Shown: piece by piece, positions 38,235 through 46,559 of the stretch
Position numbering within the stretch: position 1 is the first letter of the stretch
How the letters are laid out: each line of letters opens with the position of its first letter
Assembly (NCBI GenBank): GCA_963667205.1
Contig: OY762959.1
Span: forward strand, 1,364,001 to 1,428,000
Reading direction: 5' to 3'
DNA from: CF-162 sp963667205
GTDB lineage: Bacteria; Chloroflexota; Dehalococcoidia; SM23-28-2; RBG-16-64-32
Length of the DNA stretch: 64,000 bases
Position numbers and translations under genes: made by a program
The notes under the pieces: model-generated
The model's input: the letters and a program-made list of their open reading frames with translations, nothing else
Told to the model about the DNA's origin: nothing
The model's database searches: none

Positions 38235-40010
38235 CTAACTGGCGCTGCGCAAGCGATCGGTGGTCTTCCGGTCAACGGTCTCGTCTGGTTCCAGCGCCAC
38301 GCGGTAGACGTCCTGCGCCACCTGGGCGGAAACGTAGCCGTTCTTGACGTCCGACGCCACCTGTTGCTCGTCTCGGTCCTGGGGCGGACCGAACCCCCCG
38401 CCGCCGCCGGCCCTGATCACGATCCTGTCACCGGCGATGAGGGGGAGATTCGAGAACTTGGAGGGTGAGGTGACGCCGAACAGCTCCGGGAACGTGTATT
38501 CCCGGCCACCCCTCTGCACGCGAAACTCGTTGCTCACGCCGGGCAGTCCATCCTCGATGCTCCACGACTGTGAGTCCCAGCGATCGGCGCAGGCGGTGAA
38601 GAACGTATCGCTCGTCACCTCCATGATCCTGACGTCGCCCAGGCCACCTCTCGTCCGTCCGGGCCCGCCTGAGTCCTGCCGCAGTTCTCGCTTGAGGAAG
38701 CGGATCGGAAACCGAGCTTCCCAGATCTCCATCGATTCGTTTCCGCACGAGACCACCGTGTGCCACTCCGCCGTCAGGCCATCTTTGTCCTTACGCGCCC
38801 CACAGCCGCCCGGGCCGAATATGTACCAAAGCGACTCAGTGCCGTCTTCGGCCATCGACCAGCCAGTGGAGTTGTGGCCGCTGCTATAGCTGCCGGCGAC
38901 GAGGCGATCGGGGATCACCTGCGCCCAGACCTTGAGCGTCGTATCGCAGACGCGGGCCACGGGATCGGCGGTTCCGAAGAAGACCGGGGCCGGATAGGTT
39001 GGGTTCACGATGGTGCCGGGCGGCGCACTCACTTCGATCAGGTCGAGGATGCCGGAGTTGAGCGGCATCTCCGGGTCGACCAACGCTTTGAGAGCCGTGA
39101 GGACTCCCGCCTTGGTCAGGGCGAAGGTGCAGTTGGCCGGACCCTGCGCCTGCTCGTCCGTGCCCTCGAAGTCGACGAGGATCTTGTCCGGAGTCTTGTC
39201 TATCGTGATCCTGATGTGGAAAGGGCCGCCGCCGAAGCCGTCGTCGTCCATCACGTCTTCCGCCTTGAACACGCCGTTGGGGAGCGAGTCCATGCGCTCC
39301 CGGAAGCGCTTCTTCGCGTAGTCGAGGCTGTGCTGGATCGCTTCGCGCACCTCGGCCAGCCCGTAGCGGTCGACCAGGTCGCTCATCCGGTCCGCTGCCG
39401 CCCGAGCCGATGCGATCTGCGCCTGTATGTCGCCCCAGATGAGCCGCGGCATGCGCACGTTCTTGAGGACGAACTCCCGGACCTCTCGGTTGACCTCGCC
39501 CTTGCGGTACAGGTGACAGACCGGGATGATCAGCCCCTCCTGGGCGACGTGCCTGGCCGAGCCGGACCAGCCGCCCGCAGCCATGCCGCCGACGTCCATC
39601 CAGTGCCCGCGGTTGACGCTGAGGCCGATGAACTCACCCTTCGAGAACATCGGCGTGGCGACGACGACGTCTGCCTGGTGACAGGCGCCGCTGTAGGGAT
39701 CGTTGTGAAGGATGACGTCGCCCTCTTCAAGCTCGCCTTCCTGTTCGAGGATCGTATCGACGGCGTCGAAGAGGGAGCCGAAGTGAACCGGTATGCCGCC
39801 AGCCTGCGCGAAGAGCCGCCCGCGCTCGTCGAACAAAGCACAGGAGAAGTCCACCGCCTCGCTGAAGCACGTGGAATACGCCGCCCGCGTTGTGACGCTG
39901 ATCATCTCGCGCACCGCCGAGAGCATGTAGTTGCGAATGATCTCGGTCGTAACCGCGTCGAATTCGGCCGACGCCTCGGCTTTAGTGGATTTCGATGGTG
40001 ATGTTGCCAT
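38235..40010 (-). CDS. Hydantoinase B / oxoprolinase family protein (HyuB-like), tandem copy
   Basis: 591 residues from ATG 40010; a start at 40022 is possible. It overlaps the HyuA 3' end by about 29 bases, as HyuA-HyuB pairs usually do, so this copy is the most likely direct partner of HyuA. Motifs as in the neighbouring copy (ILHNDPYSGACHQADVVVAT, SVNRGHWMDVGGMAAGGWSG, RAGGGGGFGPPQDRDEQ). The family acts with HyuA in ATP-dependent ring opening of hydantoins or 5-oxoproline, or in acetone-carboxylase-like reactions. Confidence 0.9.
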   Translation of the reverse strand: MATSPSKSTKAEASAEFDAVTTEIIRNYMLSAVREMISVTTRAAYSTCFSEAVDFSCALFDERGRLFAQAGGIPVHFGSLFDAVDTILEQEGELEEGDVILHNDPYSGACHQADVVVATPMFSKGEFIGLSVNRGHWMDVGGMAAGGWSGSARHVAQEGLIIPVCHLYRKGEVNREVREFVLKNVRMPRLIWGDIQAQIASARAAADRMSDLVDRYGLAEVREAIQHSLDYAKKRFRERMDSLPNGVFKAEDVMDDDGFGGGPFHIRITIDKTPDKILVDFEGTDEQAQGPANCTFALTKAGVLTALKALVDPEMPLNSGILDLIEVSAPPGTIVNPTYPAPVFFGTADPVARVCDTTLKVWAQVIPDRLVAGSYSSGHNSTGWSMAEDGTESLWYIFGPGGCGARKDKDGLTAEWHTVVSCGNESMEIWEARFPIRFLKRELRQDSGGPGRTRGGLGDVRIMEVTSDTFFTACADRWDSQSWSIEDGLPGVSNEFRVQRGGREYTFPELFGVTSPSKFSNLPLIAGDRIVIRAGGGGGFGPPQDRDEQQVASDVKNGYVSAQVAQDVYRVALEPDETVDRKTTDRLRSAS

Positions 40011-41970
40011 ACTCGTCGACACTCGCCTCCGTGTCCGCCGGCATATACGTGGTGGTGTCCGGCTCCTCGATCAAAGCCGGGCCCTTGAGCGTAGCGCCAA
40101 CGCCGAGGTCACCGCGATCGAAGACCTTCGCCTCGCCGAATGCGGTCTCCGCCGTGGCCTTCACGGGCGGGCTCTTCGATCCGGACACGTGAACGCTCAT
40201 CTCTCGCTCCGTTATCCGGCCGATCGCCACGACCTTGAGGTCAACGATCTCGGCCGGGTCGCCGAGCTGAGTTCCGTAGCGAGCCAGGTGAGCGTCCTCA
40301 AACTCCTTGTACAGCGCATCGCCGTCCAGGGAGTTCGTCAGCTCGATGGGAAGTTCGTGCGACTGGCCCAGGTAGCGCATGTAGGCGACACGGCGAGCTG
40401 TCACCTCCTCGACGACGTCCTCGCCGATGAGAGGAGCCTTCGCCGATTCCTCCAGCTCCTGGAAGTACTTCTCCAACTGCTTGCCATCGACCGCGGACAC
40501 CTCCGCGAGGATAGTCCGGCTGGCCGTGTTGTGGAGGTCGGCGCTTAACAGCCCGAGGGCCGAGAAGACTGACGGGAAGACGGGAACGATGACGCTTGAG
40601 ATGTCCATTTCGCGGGCTACCTCGACGGCATGCTGAGCGCCGCCGCCACCGAAGGCGACCATCGTAAACGCCCTCGGGTCCACACCCTTGAAGACAGTGA
40701 TCTCGCGGATCGCCTGGGCCATGTTGGAGTTGACGATTCGATAGACCCCCTTGGCCGCGTCTTCGATGCTCAGCCCGAGCTGATCCGCTATCGGACTCAT
40801 CGCCTTCTCCGCCGCGGCCCGGTCAAGCGGTATCTCGCCCATCGCGAAGCGGTCCGGCCTAATCAGCCCGAGGAGGAGGTTGGCGTCGGTCACCGTCGGC
40901 AGTTCACCGCCGCGACCGTAGCAGGCCGGCCCGGGACTCGATCCCGCGCTCTTCGGCCCGACCTTGAGCGCTCCGCCGGGGTCGACTTCGGCGATGCTTC
41001 CGCCGCCGGCGCCTATCGAATGGATATCGACGGTGTGGGTGCGCACCGGAATGCCCCATTGGACGAACAGCTCGTCTTTTTCGTCCGCTTCGCCATTCTG
41101 GATCACGCAGACATCGAAGCTCGTGCCGCCCATATCGACCGTGATGAGGTCCTCGTTCCCGATCGTCGAGCCGAGGAGCTTCCCCCCGAGCACGCCTCCG
41201 ACTGGGCCCGAGTAGACGAGGTTGACGGGCGCCTTCGCTGCCTGCTTGGCACCGACGACGCCGCCGCTGGACTGCATGAATTTGATCCCGTGACGCACAG
41301 GGATATTCGCATCAAGGGTTGATCCGTAGCGCGTGAAACCGGGCATGGCGTAGGCGTTGACCACCGTCGTGCTCATGCGGGGGTACTCGCGGATTCTCGG
41401 GTCAATCTCGTACGACACTGAGAGATGAAGATCCGGCCAACGCTTCCGCGCGATCTCCGCGACACGCTGTTCGTGCTGAGGGTTCTTGTACGAGTTCATC
41501 AGGCAGATCGCCAGCGCCTCTACCCCGTCGGCGACAAGCCCGGAGAGAACCTCCTCGATCTCCGCGTCGTCCGGTGGCTTGAGTACGTTGCCGTCGGCGT
41601 CGATGCGCTCGTCGATCTCACGCCGCAGGTGCCGCGGCACAAGCGGCGGTGTCTTCTCCCACTGGAGGTCGTAGGGGTTGGGCCGCAGCCCCGTCTGGAT
41701 CTCGAGCACATCCCGGAAGCCCTTCGTCGTCAGGAAGCCGACGGTGCCGCCGGAACGGGTGATGATGAGGTTCGTGATCAAGGTCGTTGCATGGAGGAAG
41801 AGGTCGATGTCGGCGGCCTCGATGCCAGCCTTTGAGAGCGCCGCCAGGAGGCCCTCCTCAGGACTGCTGGGAGTCGAAAGCGCCTTCGTCCGGCCCAGCT
41901 CCTTGGTCTCCTCATCGAACCATACGAGGTCCGTGAATGTCCCGCCGATGTCAACTGCGACTCGCTTCAT
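39982..41970 (-). CDS. Hydantoinase A / oxoprolinase family protein (HyuA-like)
   Basis: 662 residues, ATG 41970 immediately after the TAG of the preceding gene (TAGATG). Actin/HSP70-type ATPase motifs: VAVDIGGTFTDLVWFDEETK, FLHATTLITNLIITRSGG, TVDMGGTSFDVCVIQNG and GAGGGSIAEVDPGGALKVGP, followed by SAGSSPGPACYGRGG. Length matches HyuA. It supplies ATP hydrolysis or phosphorylation for the HyuA-HyuB complex. It is the only HyuA in the window against three HyuB genes. Confidence 0.92.
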   Translation of the reverse strand: MKRVAVDIGGTFTDLVWFDEETKELGRTKALSTPSSPEEGLLAALSKAGIEAADIDLFLHATTLITNLIITRSGGTVGFLTTKGFRDVLEIQTGLRPNPYDLQWEKTPPLVPRHLRREIDERIDADGNVLKPPDDAEIEEVLSGLVADGVEALAICLMNSYKNPQHEQRVAEIARKRWPDLHLSVSYEIDPRIREYPRMSTTVVNAYAMPGFTRYGSTLDANIPVRHGIKFMQSSGGVVGAKQAAKAPVNLVYSGPVGGVLGGKLLGSTIGNEDLITVDMGGTSFDVCVIQNGEADEKDELFVQWGIPVRTHTVDIHSIGAGGGSIAEVDPGGALKVGPKSAGSSPGPACYGRGGELPTVTDANLLLGLIRPDRFAMGEIPLDRAAAEKAMSPIADQLGLSIEDAAKGVYRIVNSNMAQAIREITVFKGVDPRAFTMVAFGGGGAQHAVEVAREMDISSVIVPVFPSVFSALGLLSADLHNTASRTILAEVSAVDGKQLEKYFQELEESAKAPLIGEDVVEEVTARRVAYMRYLGQSHELPIELTNSLDGDALYKEFEDAHLARYGTQLGDPAEIVDLKVVAIGRITEREMSVHVSGSKSPPVKATAETAFGEAKVFDRGDLGVGATLKGPALIEEPDTTTYMPADTEASVDEYGNITIEIH

Positions 41971-42297
41971 CTAAGGCCTGGGGTAGCGACTGATTTCCCG
42001 GTACAGACCGGCCTGGAAGTTCTGGATCTGCTCCGTGAACTCTGCCCAGCCCCTGACACGGGCGATCTCCGGTGTGTCGATCGCGTCGGGAGTCGTTATC
42101 TCGTATAGCGTGATGTAGCGAGGCTCGCCATCGATGGCAACGAACCGCCGCGCGCCGAGATAGCCGGGGCATTTGCAGATCTCCGGCAGGTGCACGTTGT
42201 CGTACCACTCGTTAAAGGCGGCGTCGTGCTCGCTCGGTATATCCACGAGGACTGTTCGCAGGAACCCGCCTGTGTTCAAGTCACCTTCGGACTTCAT
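41971..42297 (-). CDS. Small dimeric alpha/beta-barrel (EthD-like) protein
   Basis: 108 residues, ATG overlapping the nitrilase stop by 4 bases (ATGA). VLVDIPSEHDAAFNEWYDNV, HLPEICKCPGYLGARRFVA and PRYITLYEITTPDAIDT are typical of the stress-responsive ferredoxin-like barrel group. Such proteins are often small isomerases, chaperone-like or redox accessory proteins of catabolic operons. Here it lies between a nitrilase and HyuA, suggesting a helper in amide or hydantoin breakdown. No catalytic residue can be named. Confidence 0.7.
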   Translation of the reverse strand: MKSEGDLNTGGFLRTVLVDIPSEHDAAFNEWYDNVHLPEICKCPGYLGARRFVAIDGEPRYITLYEITTPDAIDTPEIARVRGWAEFTEQIQNFQAGLYREISRYPRP

Positions 42298-43148
42298 TTC
42301 GCCTCCTCAGTCAGCGCTGTGTAGAGATGCGGACGTCGATCCCTCAGAACAGGTAGCGCCAGCCGCTGGTCGAGAAGCAGATCTCCCGAGAGTTCGGCCG
42401 CGATCAGGGCCTCCTCGTGCTGCGGCGCCTCAGCCAGGATCTCGCCGGCCGGCGACGCGATTATGCTGCCGCCGAAGAAGTGCATGTCATCCAGCGTGCC
42501 GACGCGGTTCGCGCCGATCACGAACATTCGGTTTTCGACGGCGCGCGTCACACAGTAGTGCTTGAATCTATCGCTGCTGTAGGCGCCGAGGCTGGGCTTG
42601 GTGAGCGCGTTGAACGGCGCGCAAACGACCTCCGCCCCGCGCAGAGCAAGCACCCGGCAGACCTCCGGAAAAAGGCCGGCGTCGTAGCAGACGGGCATTC
42701 CGATGTTGCCGATCGGTGTCTGGTACCCCTCGATCGCCGAGCCCGGCGTGAAGTAGTGCTGCTCTTCCAGCGGCAGGTGTAGCTTCCGCTGAACTCCGGC
42801 GACACCATCGGGCGTCACCAGCACCGCCGAGTTGAACATCCGGCCCGGGATAGCGGGGTCCCGCTCGCAGAGGCCGCACACGATGTACACCTTCTTGTCC
42901 GCGGCGAACTTCCGCAAGCTGGTTACGAACTCGCCGTCGATACCCTCGGAGATGTCGTAGAGGTTCCGGGCGAACTCGCGCGAGAACAGTGGCACGTAAC
43001 CGCTGTTCGCCAGCTCGGGAAAGACGATCAGCTCAGCCTTCTCGCTCACGGCGCGCTCGGCCCAGGTCAGTACACGCTGGAGGTTGCCGGGCGCGTCCAG
43101 GCTCCCGATGTCCATTTGAACGGCCGCGGCGCGGACCGATGTTTGCAA
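42294..43148 (-). CDS. Carbon-nitrogen hydrolase (nitrilase superfamily)
   Basis: 284 residues, start 43148. The Glu-Lys-Cys triad is visible: Glu in IVFPELANSGYV, Lys in GVQRKLHLPLEEQHYF, Cys in GNIGMPVCYDAGLFPEVCR. The second Glu of the tetrad lies in LHLPLEEQ. The superfamily hydrolyses nitriles, amides and N-carbamoyl amino acids. Next to HyuA/HyuB, an N-carbamoyl amino acid hydrolase or omega-amidase role is attractive but unproven. A paralogue lies at 48719-49672. Confidence 0.9.
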   Translation of the reverse strand: MQTSVRAAAVQMDIGSLDAPGNLQRVLTWAERAVSEKAELIVFPELANSGYVPLFSREFARNLYDISEGIDGEFVTSLRKFAADKKVYIVCGLCERDPAIPGRMFNSAVLVTPDGVAGVQRKLHLPLEEQHYFTPGSAIEGYQTPIGNIGMPVCYDAGLFPEVCRVLALRGAEVVCAPFNALTKPSLGAYSSDRFKHYCVTRAVENRMFVIGANRVGTLDDMHFFGGSIIASPAGEILAEAPQHEEALIAAELSGDLLLDQRLALPVLRDRRPHLYTALTEEAK

Positions 43149-43152
43149 GCGG

Positions 43153-43956
43153 TCAATCCTCCGGAAGTGGAATGACTTTGGCAGGCATCTTCAGCCACTC
43201 GTTCTTGAGGTAGTAGGCGGCCGTGATCTTGAACGGATTGAGCTCAGCGATCTCCTCGTTGTCTTCGCCGATCAGCTCAAGTTCGGCGGAGCACTCCCAG
43301 ACGTCGGTGAGAACCTTTTCCCCCAGCTCCTCGACGATAAGCTCCTTGATCGAAGGCCGGTCGGGGGAAGCGCTGGGGATGTAGCGGAAGCCAAGGAACG
43401 AGCCCCATTCCGGCAGGTCGTCGGCGCTGATCTCCTTTTCGAGAGTCACTTCGGCGCGGGCCACCCTGCTCTGGTAGCGGGTGACGACACCGCCGATATG
43501 CGCGCCCGGTCCGAACTGGCTGTGGAACGGCCACGACATGTGGACTTCGGCCATCTTGTGGGCCCAGCCGTACACCTCACGGCAGGCGGCGATCTCCGCG
43601 TCGTTGTCGCACCAGAGAACCGCGTCCAGCTCACCCATGTTGTCCTCGTAGACCGCGGGCAGAGCGATCAGGCCTTCGCGGCAGAGGCCGCGGCGGGGGC
43701 TCTTCCAGGTTATCTCGTCGCCAAATCCCCAGTCGCAGACGAATTCGTTGATCGAAAAGCGGCCGATCCCGGCCCTCGGTCCGTCCCGCGGGCTCTTGAG
43801 CGGCGGCGGTAGCAGCTTGTCGATATTGTCGGGGTCGGTCTCAAAGTAGATCGAGAGCGCACGACCGGCGAAGTGCCAGGGCGGTGGGCCGTAAAGGGCT
43901 GATTTCCGGGTTGCGGTAAGTGGGGCACCGTAGTCGGCCACGTTGCGCTCCTTCAT
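43153..43956 (-). CDS. Acetoacetate decarboxylase family protein
   Basis: 267 residues from ATG 43956. YGPPPWHFAGRALSIYFETD and LLPPPLKSPRDGPRAGIGRF match the ADC-like N-terminal half. REVYGWAHKMAEVHMSWPFH contains a Lys where ADC has its Schiff-base Lys (in its PKK motif). The family decarboxylates acetoacetate through a Schiff base, but many members act as hydratases or aldolases on other oxo acids. First gene of a six-gene operon with a strong promoter; 4 bases separate it from the nitrilase. Confidence 0.82.
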   Translation of the reverse strand: MKERNVADYGAPLTATRKSALYGPPPWHFAGRALSIYFETDPDNIDKLLPPPLKSPRDGPRAGIGRFSINEFVCDWGFGDEITWKSPRRGLCREGLIALPAVYEDNMGELDAVLWCDNDAEIAACREVYGWAHKMAEVHMSWPFHSQFGPGAHIGGVVTRYQSRVARAEVTLEKEISADDLPEWGSFLGFRYIPSASPDRPSIKELIVEELGEKVLTDVWECSAELELIGEDNEEIAELNPFKITAAYYLKNEWLKMPAKVIPLPED

Positions 43957-43975
43957 CAAAGCTGCGTCGGCTCCG

Positions 43976-44005
43976 TTTATAAGCGCCGGCAGTCAGCCTT
44001 GTCAA
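43976..44005 (-). promoter_or_regulatory. Strong promoter of the ADC-nitrilase-HyuA-HyuB-HyuB operon
   Basis: On the minus strand, perfect TTGACA (44005-44000) and TATAAA (43981-43976) are 18 bases apart, just upstream of the ADC-like gene start. Confidence 0.65.
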
Positions 44006-44032
44006 GGGAAGCACGAAGGCCGCCCGGCGCCG

Positions 44033-44062
44033 TTGGTTGAATTAATCGATCTAATGTATGAT
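44033..44062 (+). promoter_or_regulatory. Possible promoter of the E1beta-E1alpha operon
   Basis: TATGAT at 44057-44062 with TTGGTT at 44033-44038 (18 bases). It would exclude ATG 44054 as start and supports TTG 44093. It is back-to-back with the minus-strand promoter at 43976-44005. Confidence 0.35.
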
Positions 44063-44092
44063 CACACCCACCGGACGGAGGAGACCCCTAGT

Positions 44093-45097
44093 TTGAGCGA
44101 CACAGTCGCAGACCCCACGCGAACCCTGGCGATGCGGGAAGCCGTCACCGAGGCTCTCGCTGAGGCGATGGAGGAGAACCCGGACATCATCCTCCTGGGC
44201 CAGGACATCGGCAAGTACGGCGGCACGTTTGGCGTCTATCGCGGGCTCTACGAGCGATTTGGGCCAGACAGGATACGAGAGGGCCCACTGTGCGAATCGG
44301 CGACGGTCGGCTTCGGCACGGGCCTCGCGATCTCTGGCATGAGAGCGGTGGTCGAGATCTCGTTCATGGACTTCTCGACTGTCGCGATGGACCAGATCGT
44401 GAACCAGGCCGCGAAGCTGCACTACTTCACCGCGGGCAAGCTCAAGGTGCCGATGCTCATTCGCTCCACGGTCACGTCTCGCCTCGGACTCGGGTCGCAG
44501 CACTCGCAGAGCCTGGAGGCCTGGTTCATGCACATCCCCGGGATCAAGGTCGCCATACCGTCCGGCGCGACCGACGCACTCGGTCTGATGCGCACGGCTC
44601 TTCGAGACGACAACCTGGTCTACTTCATCGAGAACTCCGGGCTCTACGCCGAAGAGGAAGAGGTCCCGACTGAGTACTACGAGATCCCGTTCGGGTCCGC
44701 CAGGGTAGTCCGCCCTGGCACAGACGCGACCGTCGTCGCGCTCTCGTCAATGGTGCCGATCGCGGTGGCGGCTGCCGAGCAGCTCGAAGAAGAAGGCGTT
44801 TCGGTGGAGATAGTGGACCCGCGAACGCTCAGCCCGCTGGACATGGACACCATCTGCGAGTCAGTCGGAAAGACGGGGCGGGCCGTCGTCACGCATGACG
44901 CCCACGGCACCGCCGGTCCCGGCTCCGAGATCGTCGCGCGAATCCAGGAGCAGGCGTTCGATTCGCTCGACGGGCCCGTACTGCGGGTATGCGGCGAGGA
45001 TATTCCGCTGCCGGCCGGGCTGTCGGTGTCCAAGATCCTGCCGGACGAAGCCAAGCTCATAGAGTCGATTCGCACGCTGGTCGAGAAGAACTGGTAA
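44093..45097 (+). CDS. 2-oxoacid dehydrogenase E1 component, beta subunit
   Basis: 334 residues from TTG 44093 (GGAGGAG 10 bases upstream); ATG 44054 in the same frame has no ribosome site. AMREAVTEALAEAMEENPDI, LGQDIGKYGGTFGVYRGLYE, FGPDRIREGPLCESATVGFG and SFMDFSTVAMDQIVNQAAKL are hallmark pyruvate/acetoin/branched-chain E1beta sequences. The transketolase C-terminal domain follows (VDPRTLSPLDMDTI). It forms the alpha2beta2 ThDP enzyme with the next gene. Which 2-oxoacid is used cannot be decided. Confidence 0.93.
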   Translation: MSDTVADPTRTLAMREAVTEALAEAMEENPDIILLGQDIGKYGGTFGVYRGLYERFGPDRIREGPLCESATVGFGTGLAISGMRAVVEISFMDFSTVAMDQIVNQAAKLHYFTAGKLKVPMLIRSTVTSRLGLGSQHSQSLEAWFMHIPGIKVAIPSGATDALGLMRTALRDDNLVYFIENSGLYAEEEEVPTEYYEIPFGSARVVRPGTDATVVALSSMVPIAVAAAEQLEEEGVSVEIVDPRTLSPLDMDTICESVGKTGRAVVTHDAHGTAGPGSEIVARIQEQAFDSLDGPVLRVCGEDIPLPAGLSVSKILPDEAKLIESIRTLVEKNW

Positions 45098-45115
45098 TGG
45101 TCCGGGAGTTTACCG

Positions 45116-46099
45116 ATGCCCGACGAAGCTAACGGCGACAGCCTATCCCCCGAAGGCGAGGTCGAGCTCTACTTCAAGATGTGCCTGATCCGGGCGGTTG
45201 AGGAGCACGTCGTCAGCGCCGCCAGCATCGGGCTCGTCCCCGGGTCCACGCACGTCAGCATCGGCCAGGAGGCGATCACGGTCGGCGCCTGCTCCGCGCT
45301 CGACCCCAAAGACCTGATGCTCGCGACCTATCGGGGACATGGCGCGTTTCTGGCGAACGGCGGCGACATCAAGGAGCTGATGGCGGAGATTATGCTCCGC
45401 GAGCCCGGTTGCTGCGCCGGCAAGGGCGGCACCATGCACCTTTCGGACCCGGAGCACGGCACGCTGCTGACATCGGCCATCGTGGCGAGTCAGATCCCGA
45501 TCGCCGGCGGAGTGGCCCTTGGCTGCAAGTTGCGCAACACCGGGCAGGTCGTAATGACCTTCTTCGGCGACGGCGCGGCGTGTGAAGGCGAGTTCTTCGA
45601 GACGATGAACATGGCCAAGATCTGGAACATCCCCCTGGTCATGGTCTGCGAAAACAACGGCTATGCGCTCGCGACGCCGATCTCGAAGTCACAGGCGACG
45701 CCGGACATCGCCGATAGAGCCAAGGGCTTCGACATGCCAGCTGAGATCGTCGACGGGAACGACGTCATCGAAGTGAGGAACGCAGTCGCCCGGGCGGTCA
45801 ACCGGGCGCGCTCCGACGGAGGACCGACGCTGATCGAGTGCAAGACGGTCCGTTACGGAATGCACAGCACGCGCTCACCCGGGTACTACGACAACAAAGA
45901 GGACGCCAACGCCTGGCGCGACGTCGATCCGATCCCGCGGTTCAGGGCCGCCCTGATCGAACGCGAGGTTGCCCTGCCGGCCGCGCTCGAAGAGGCCGAG
46001 GCCCGCGCGAAGATGGAGGCGCTGGACGCCCGCGAGTTCGCACAGGCCGCGCCGCTAACGTCGATCGAGACGATTCGCGCGAACGTCTTCGCCGAATAG
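45116..46099 (+). CDS. 2-oxoacid dehydrogenase E1 component, alpha subunit
   Basis: 327 residues, ATG 45116. ThDP-binding motif GDGAACEGEFFETMNMAKIW ending in ENNGYAL, the RGHGAFLANGGDIKELMAEI region, and KGGTMHLSD. Beta-before-alpha order is the reverse of most pyruvate dehydrogenase operons. Only one base separates it from the DUF35 gene, so the E1 and DUF35-thiolase functions are in one transcript. It decarboxylates a 2-oxoacid and loads the acyl group on the lipoyl E2. Confidence 0.93.
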   Translation: MPDEANGDSLSPEGEVELYFKMCLIRAVEEHVVSAASIGLVPGSTHVSIGQEAITVGACSALDPKDLMLATYRGHGAFLANGGDIKELMAEIMLREPGCCAGKGGTMHLSDPEHGTLLTSAIVASQIPIAGGVALGCKLRNTGQVVMTFFGDGAACEGEFFETMNMAKIWNIPLVMVCENNGYALATPISKSQATPDIADRAKGFDMPAEIVDGNDVIEVRNAVARAVNRARSDGGPTLIECKTVRYGMHSTRSPGYYDNKEDANAWRDVDPIPRFRAALIEREVALPAALEEAEARAKMEALDAREFAQAAPLTSIETIRANVFAE

Positions 46100-46100
46100 C

Positions 46101-46559
46101 ATGGCAGACACCAGGACGAGCCGGTCCCACGTCGCCGTCAAGGACGGCCTGTTCCACGACCTTGACCTGCCGCTGGAGGAGATTCGGTTGCGCGGTTCAC
46201 GGTGCGGCGACTGCGGGTATGCGTTTCTCGGCGCTCGCAAGAGCTGCGAGAACTGCGGCAGTCACATTCTGCAGGAGTCGCGACTCAGCGCCCGCGGAGT
46301 CGTCTGGAGCTACACCATCGCCCGCCATCGCCCGCCCGGCGACTACAAGGGCGCCGACCCGTTTGAGCCGTTCGTGATCGCGGTCGTCGAGCTCCCGGAG
46401 GAAGTGCGCGTGCTGGCTCCCCTGAAGGGAGCAGAGCTCGACGGCGTAGAGGTCGGGATGCCCGTCGAGCTGACCGTCGAGCCGCTTTGCCAGGATGCGG
46501 AGGGGCGGGACGTACTCGCCTACTGGTTCCGCCCGCTGGTCGCGGAGGCGCGCTCATGA
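46101..46559 (+). CDS. DUF35 OB-fold protein with zinc ribbon, second copy
   Basis: 152 residues, ATG 46101 one base after the E1alpha stop. The zinc ribbon is CGDCGYAFLGARKSCENCG, and the OB-fold (GVVWSYTIARHRPPGDYKGA to GMPVELTVEPL) follows. Its stop overlaps the thiolase-like gene by 4 bases. Same gene pairing as at 10757/11182, with clear sequence divergence. It probably forms a complex with the thiolase-like protein. Confidence 0.85.
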   Translation: MADTRTSRSHVAVKDGLFHDLDLPLEEIRLRGSRCGDCGYAFLGARKSCENCGSHILQESRLSARGVVWSYTIARHRPPGDYKGADPFEPFVIAVVELPEEVRVLAPLKGAELDGVEVGMPVELTVEPLCQDAEGRDVLAYWFRPLVAEARS

